A DNA stretch of 64,000 bases from Pseudoblastomonas marina. Lineage in GTDB: Bacteria; Pseudomonadota; Alphaproteobacteria; Sphingomonadales; Sphingomonadaceae. The notes under the pieces were generated by a model. It was not told the DNA's origin, made no database searches, and was given only the letters and a program-made list of their open reading frames with translations. The stretch lies in assembly GCF_014641655.1 (NCBI RefSeq), contig NZ_BMID01000001.1, forward strand, positions 1 to 64,000. The letters are read 5' to 3'. The position numbers and the translations under genes are program-made. Shown here piece by piece: positions 63,397 to 64,000 of the stretch; position 1 is the first letter of the stretch, and each line of letters starts with the position of its first letter.

Positions 63397-64000
63397 TTAC
63401 GCGGAGGTGAAGGCTCCGGGCGCCGCGCCGAGCCCCTGCTGCTGGCTCGGACGCAGCGCGGTGCGGACCGGCACCGCTTCGCCACGGATCCGCTTGGCAT
63501 AGCTCCACAGCGCGCACTGGATCCCGATCACGATCAGGATGAAGGGCTGGTAGGCGATCCCGACGAAGGCCGCGCCGGCCAGGAACACGATCTGCGTCTG
63601 CTGCAGCGCGAAGGCGAGCGGAGAAATCCATCCATGGGGTGCCCCTTCCTCGTGCGCGCGGCGCCACTCGCGCCGGAGGCGCTGCATGTGGATGATGCCG
63701 AGCGCCTGCAGCAGCAGCCAGATGAACAGGCCGAACCAGCCCTGTTCGCCGAGCATCTCGAAATAGGAGGAATGATAAGCGCGCGATTCCTCGGTGATCT
63801 CGGTGGTGGTGACGACGGTGGACGGACCGCTCTGTTCGACCTCGCGCGTGTCGTAGGTGAAGCTGTTGCCGCGATAGGCGTCGAAGCCCCCGCCCATCGG
63901 ATTCTCGATCACGTAGTCGACCGTCCACTTCCACACCATTATCCTGGTCGAGGCGGATTGATCGGACTGGTAGTTCTGGATCGTGCCCATCCGGTCGGTG
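63397..64000 (-). CDS. O-antigen ligase/polymerase-like membrane protein, C-terminal part (runs off the right edge)
   Basis: The last 200 or so codons of a gene that begins beyond the right edge. The visible part contains the Wzy/WaaL-type periplasmic loop (DRMGTIQNYQSDQSASTRIM, ENPMGGGFDAY, and the His-containing RAYHSSYFEMLGEQGW) followed by membrane helices (FGLFIWLLLQALGIIHM, then two near the C-terminus). This resembles O-glycosylation ligases associated with exosortase systems. The ATG at 63990 is internal to the conserved loop and not the true start. Confidence 0.8.
   Translation of the reverse strand, partial: TDRMGTIQNYQSDQSASTRIMVWKWTVDYVIENPMGGGFDAYRGNSFTYDTREVEQSGPSTVVTTTEITEESRAYHSSYFEMLGEQGWFGLFIWLLLQALGIIHMQRLRREWRRAHEEGAPHGWISPLAFALQQTQIVFLAGAAFVGIAYQPFILIVIGIQCALWSYAKRIRGEAVPVRTALRPSQQQGLGAAPGAFTSA

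Overview
The window is a single stretch of high-GC, gene-dense bacterial chromosome. Gene content points to an alphaproteobacterium, most likely of the Sphingomonadales (Erythrobacteraceae-like); this is inference from gene content, not from a marker tree. The pointers are a homocysteine methyltransferase split into two genes behind an ArsR-methyltransferase fusion, an intracellular PHB depolymerase, a pabB-pabC fusion, a FliM with an atypical N-terminus, and short gene overlaps (ATGA, GTGA, TTGA) almost everywhere. I see no tRNA, rRNA, CRISPR array, insertion sequence or prophage.

Region 1, 1-18.3 kb, is flagellar. Two tandem flagellin genes (one cut by the left edge) read leftward. Rightward from a near-perfect sigma-54 promoter at 1395 runs one long, tightly overlapped operon: a receiver-less sigma-54 activator, then fliE-F-G-H-I-J-K-L-M-N-O-P-Q-R, flhB, fliD and fliS, ending at a strong terminator at 17166-17197. 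A second receiver-less sigma-54 activator faces it from the other strand. Together these encode the MS ring, C ring, export gate and ATPase, hook-length ruler, filament cap and its chaperone. The rod, hook, stator, flhA and chemotaxis genes lie elsewhere.

Region 2, 18.4-31.6 kb, is mixed housekeeping: a thioesterase, a DUF2939 protein and two peptidases, a VOC protein, an EF-hand protein followed by a two-component system, a HerA-like ATPase, the PabB-PabC fusion for p-aminobenzoate, a pseudouridine synthase and the ribosome-rescue factor ArfB. Region 3, 31.6-37.2 kb, is a leftward acyl-CoA catabolic operon (SDR, acyl-CoA dehydrogenase, CoA transferase, thiolase, MaoC-like hydratase) with a palindromic operator at its head and a REP-like doublet in its middle. 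Region 4, 37.2-43.5 kb, has two small lipoproteins and the methionine operon (ArsR-methyltransferase, metF, split metH) behind a clear 20-bp palindrome.

Region 5, 43.5-53.7 kb, holds recQ, a stomatin-like protein with an Arc-type DNA-binding partner behind a promoter-overlapping palindrome, a beta-helix protein, ribA, xth, a possible small RNA with a strong terminator, lolA, rpmG, ppk2 and phhA. Region 6, 53.7-64 kb, has two duplicated hyperacidic lipoproteins, a GlsB-like membrane protein, uppP, an M13 metallopeptidase, an ABC exporter, phaZ with a PhaR-like box, a thiolase, a MaoC hydratase and the C-terminal part of an O-antigen-ligase-like protein cut by the right edge.

I found no obvious mobile or defence system. 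The least explained items are the stomatin/Arc pair and its operator, the hyperacidic lipoprotein tandem, the candidate small RNA at 50.6 kb, and a flagellar switch whose FliM lacks the usual CheY-docking segment.
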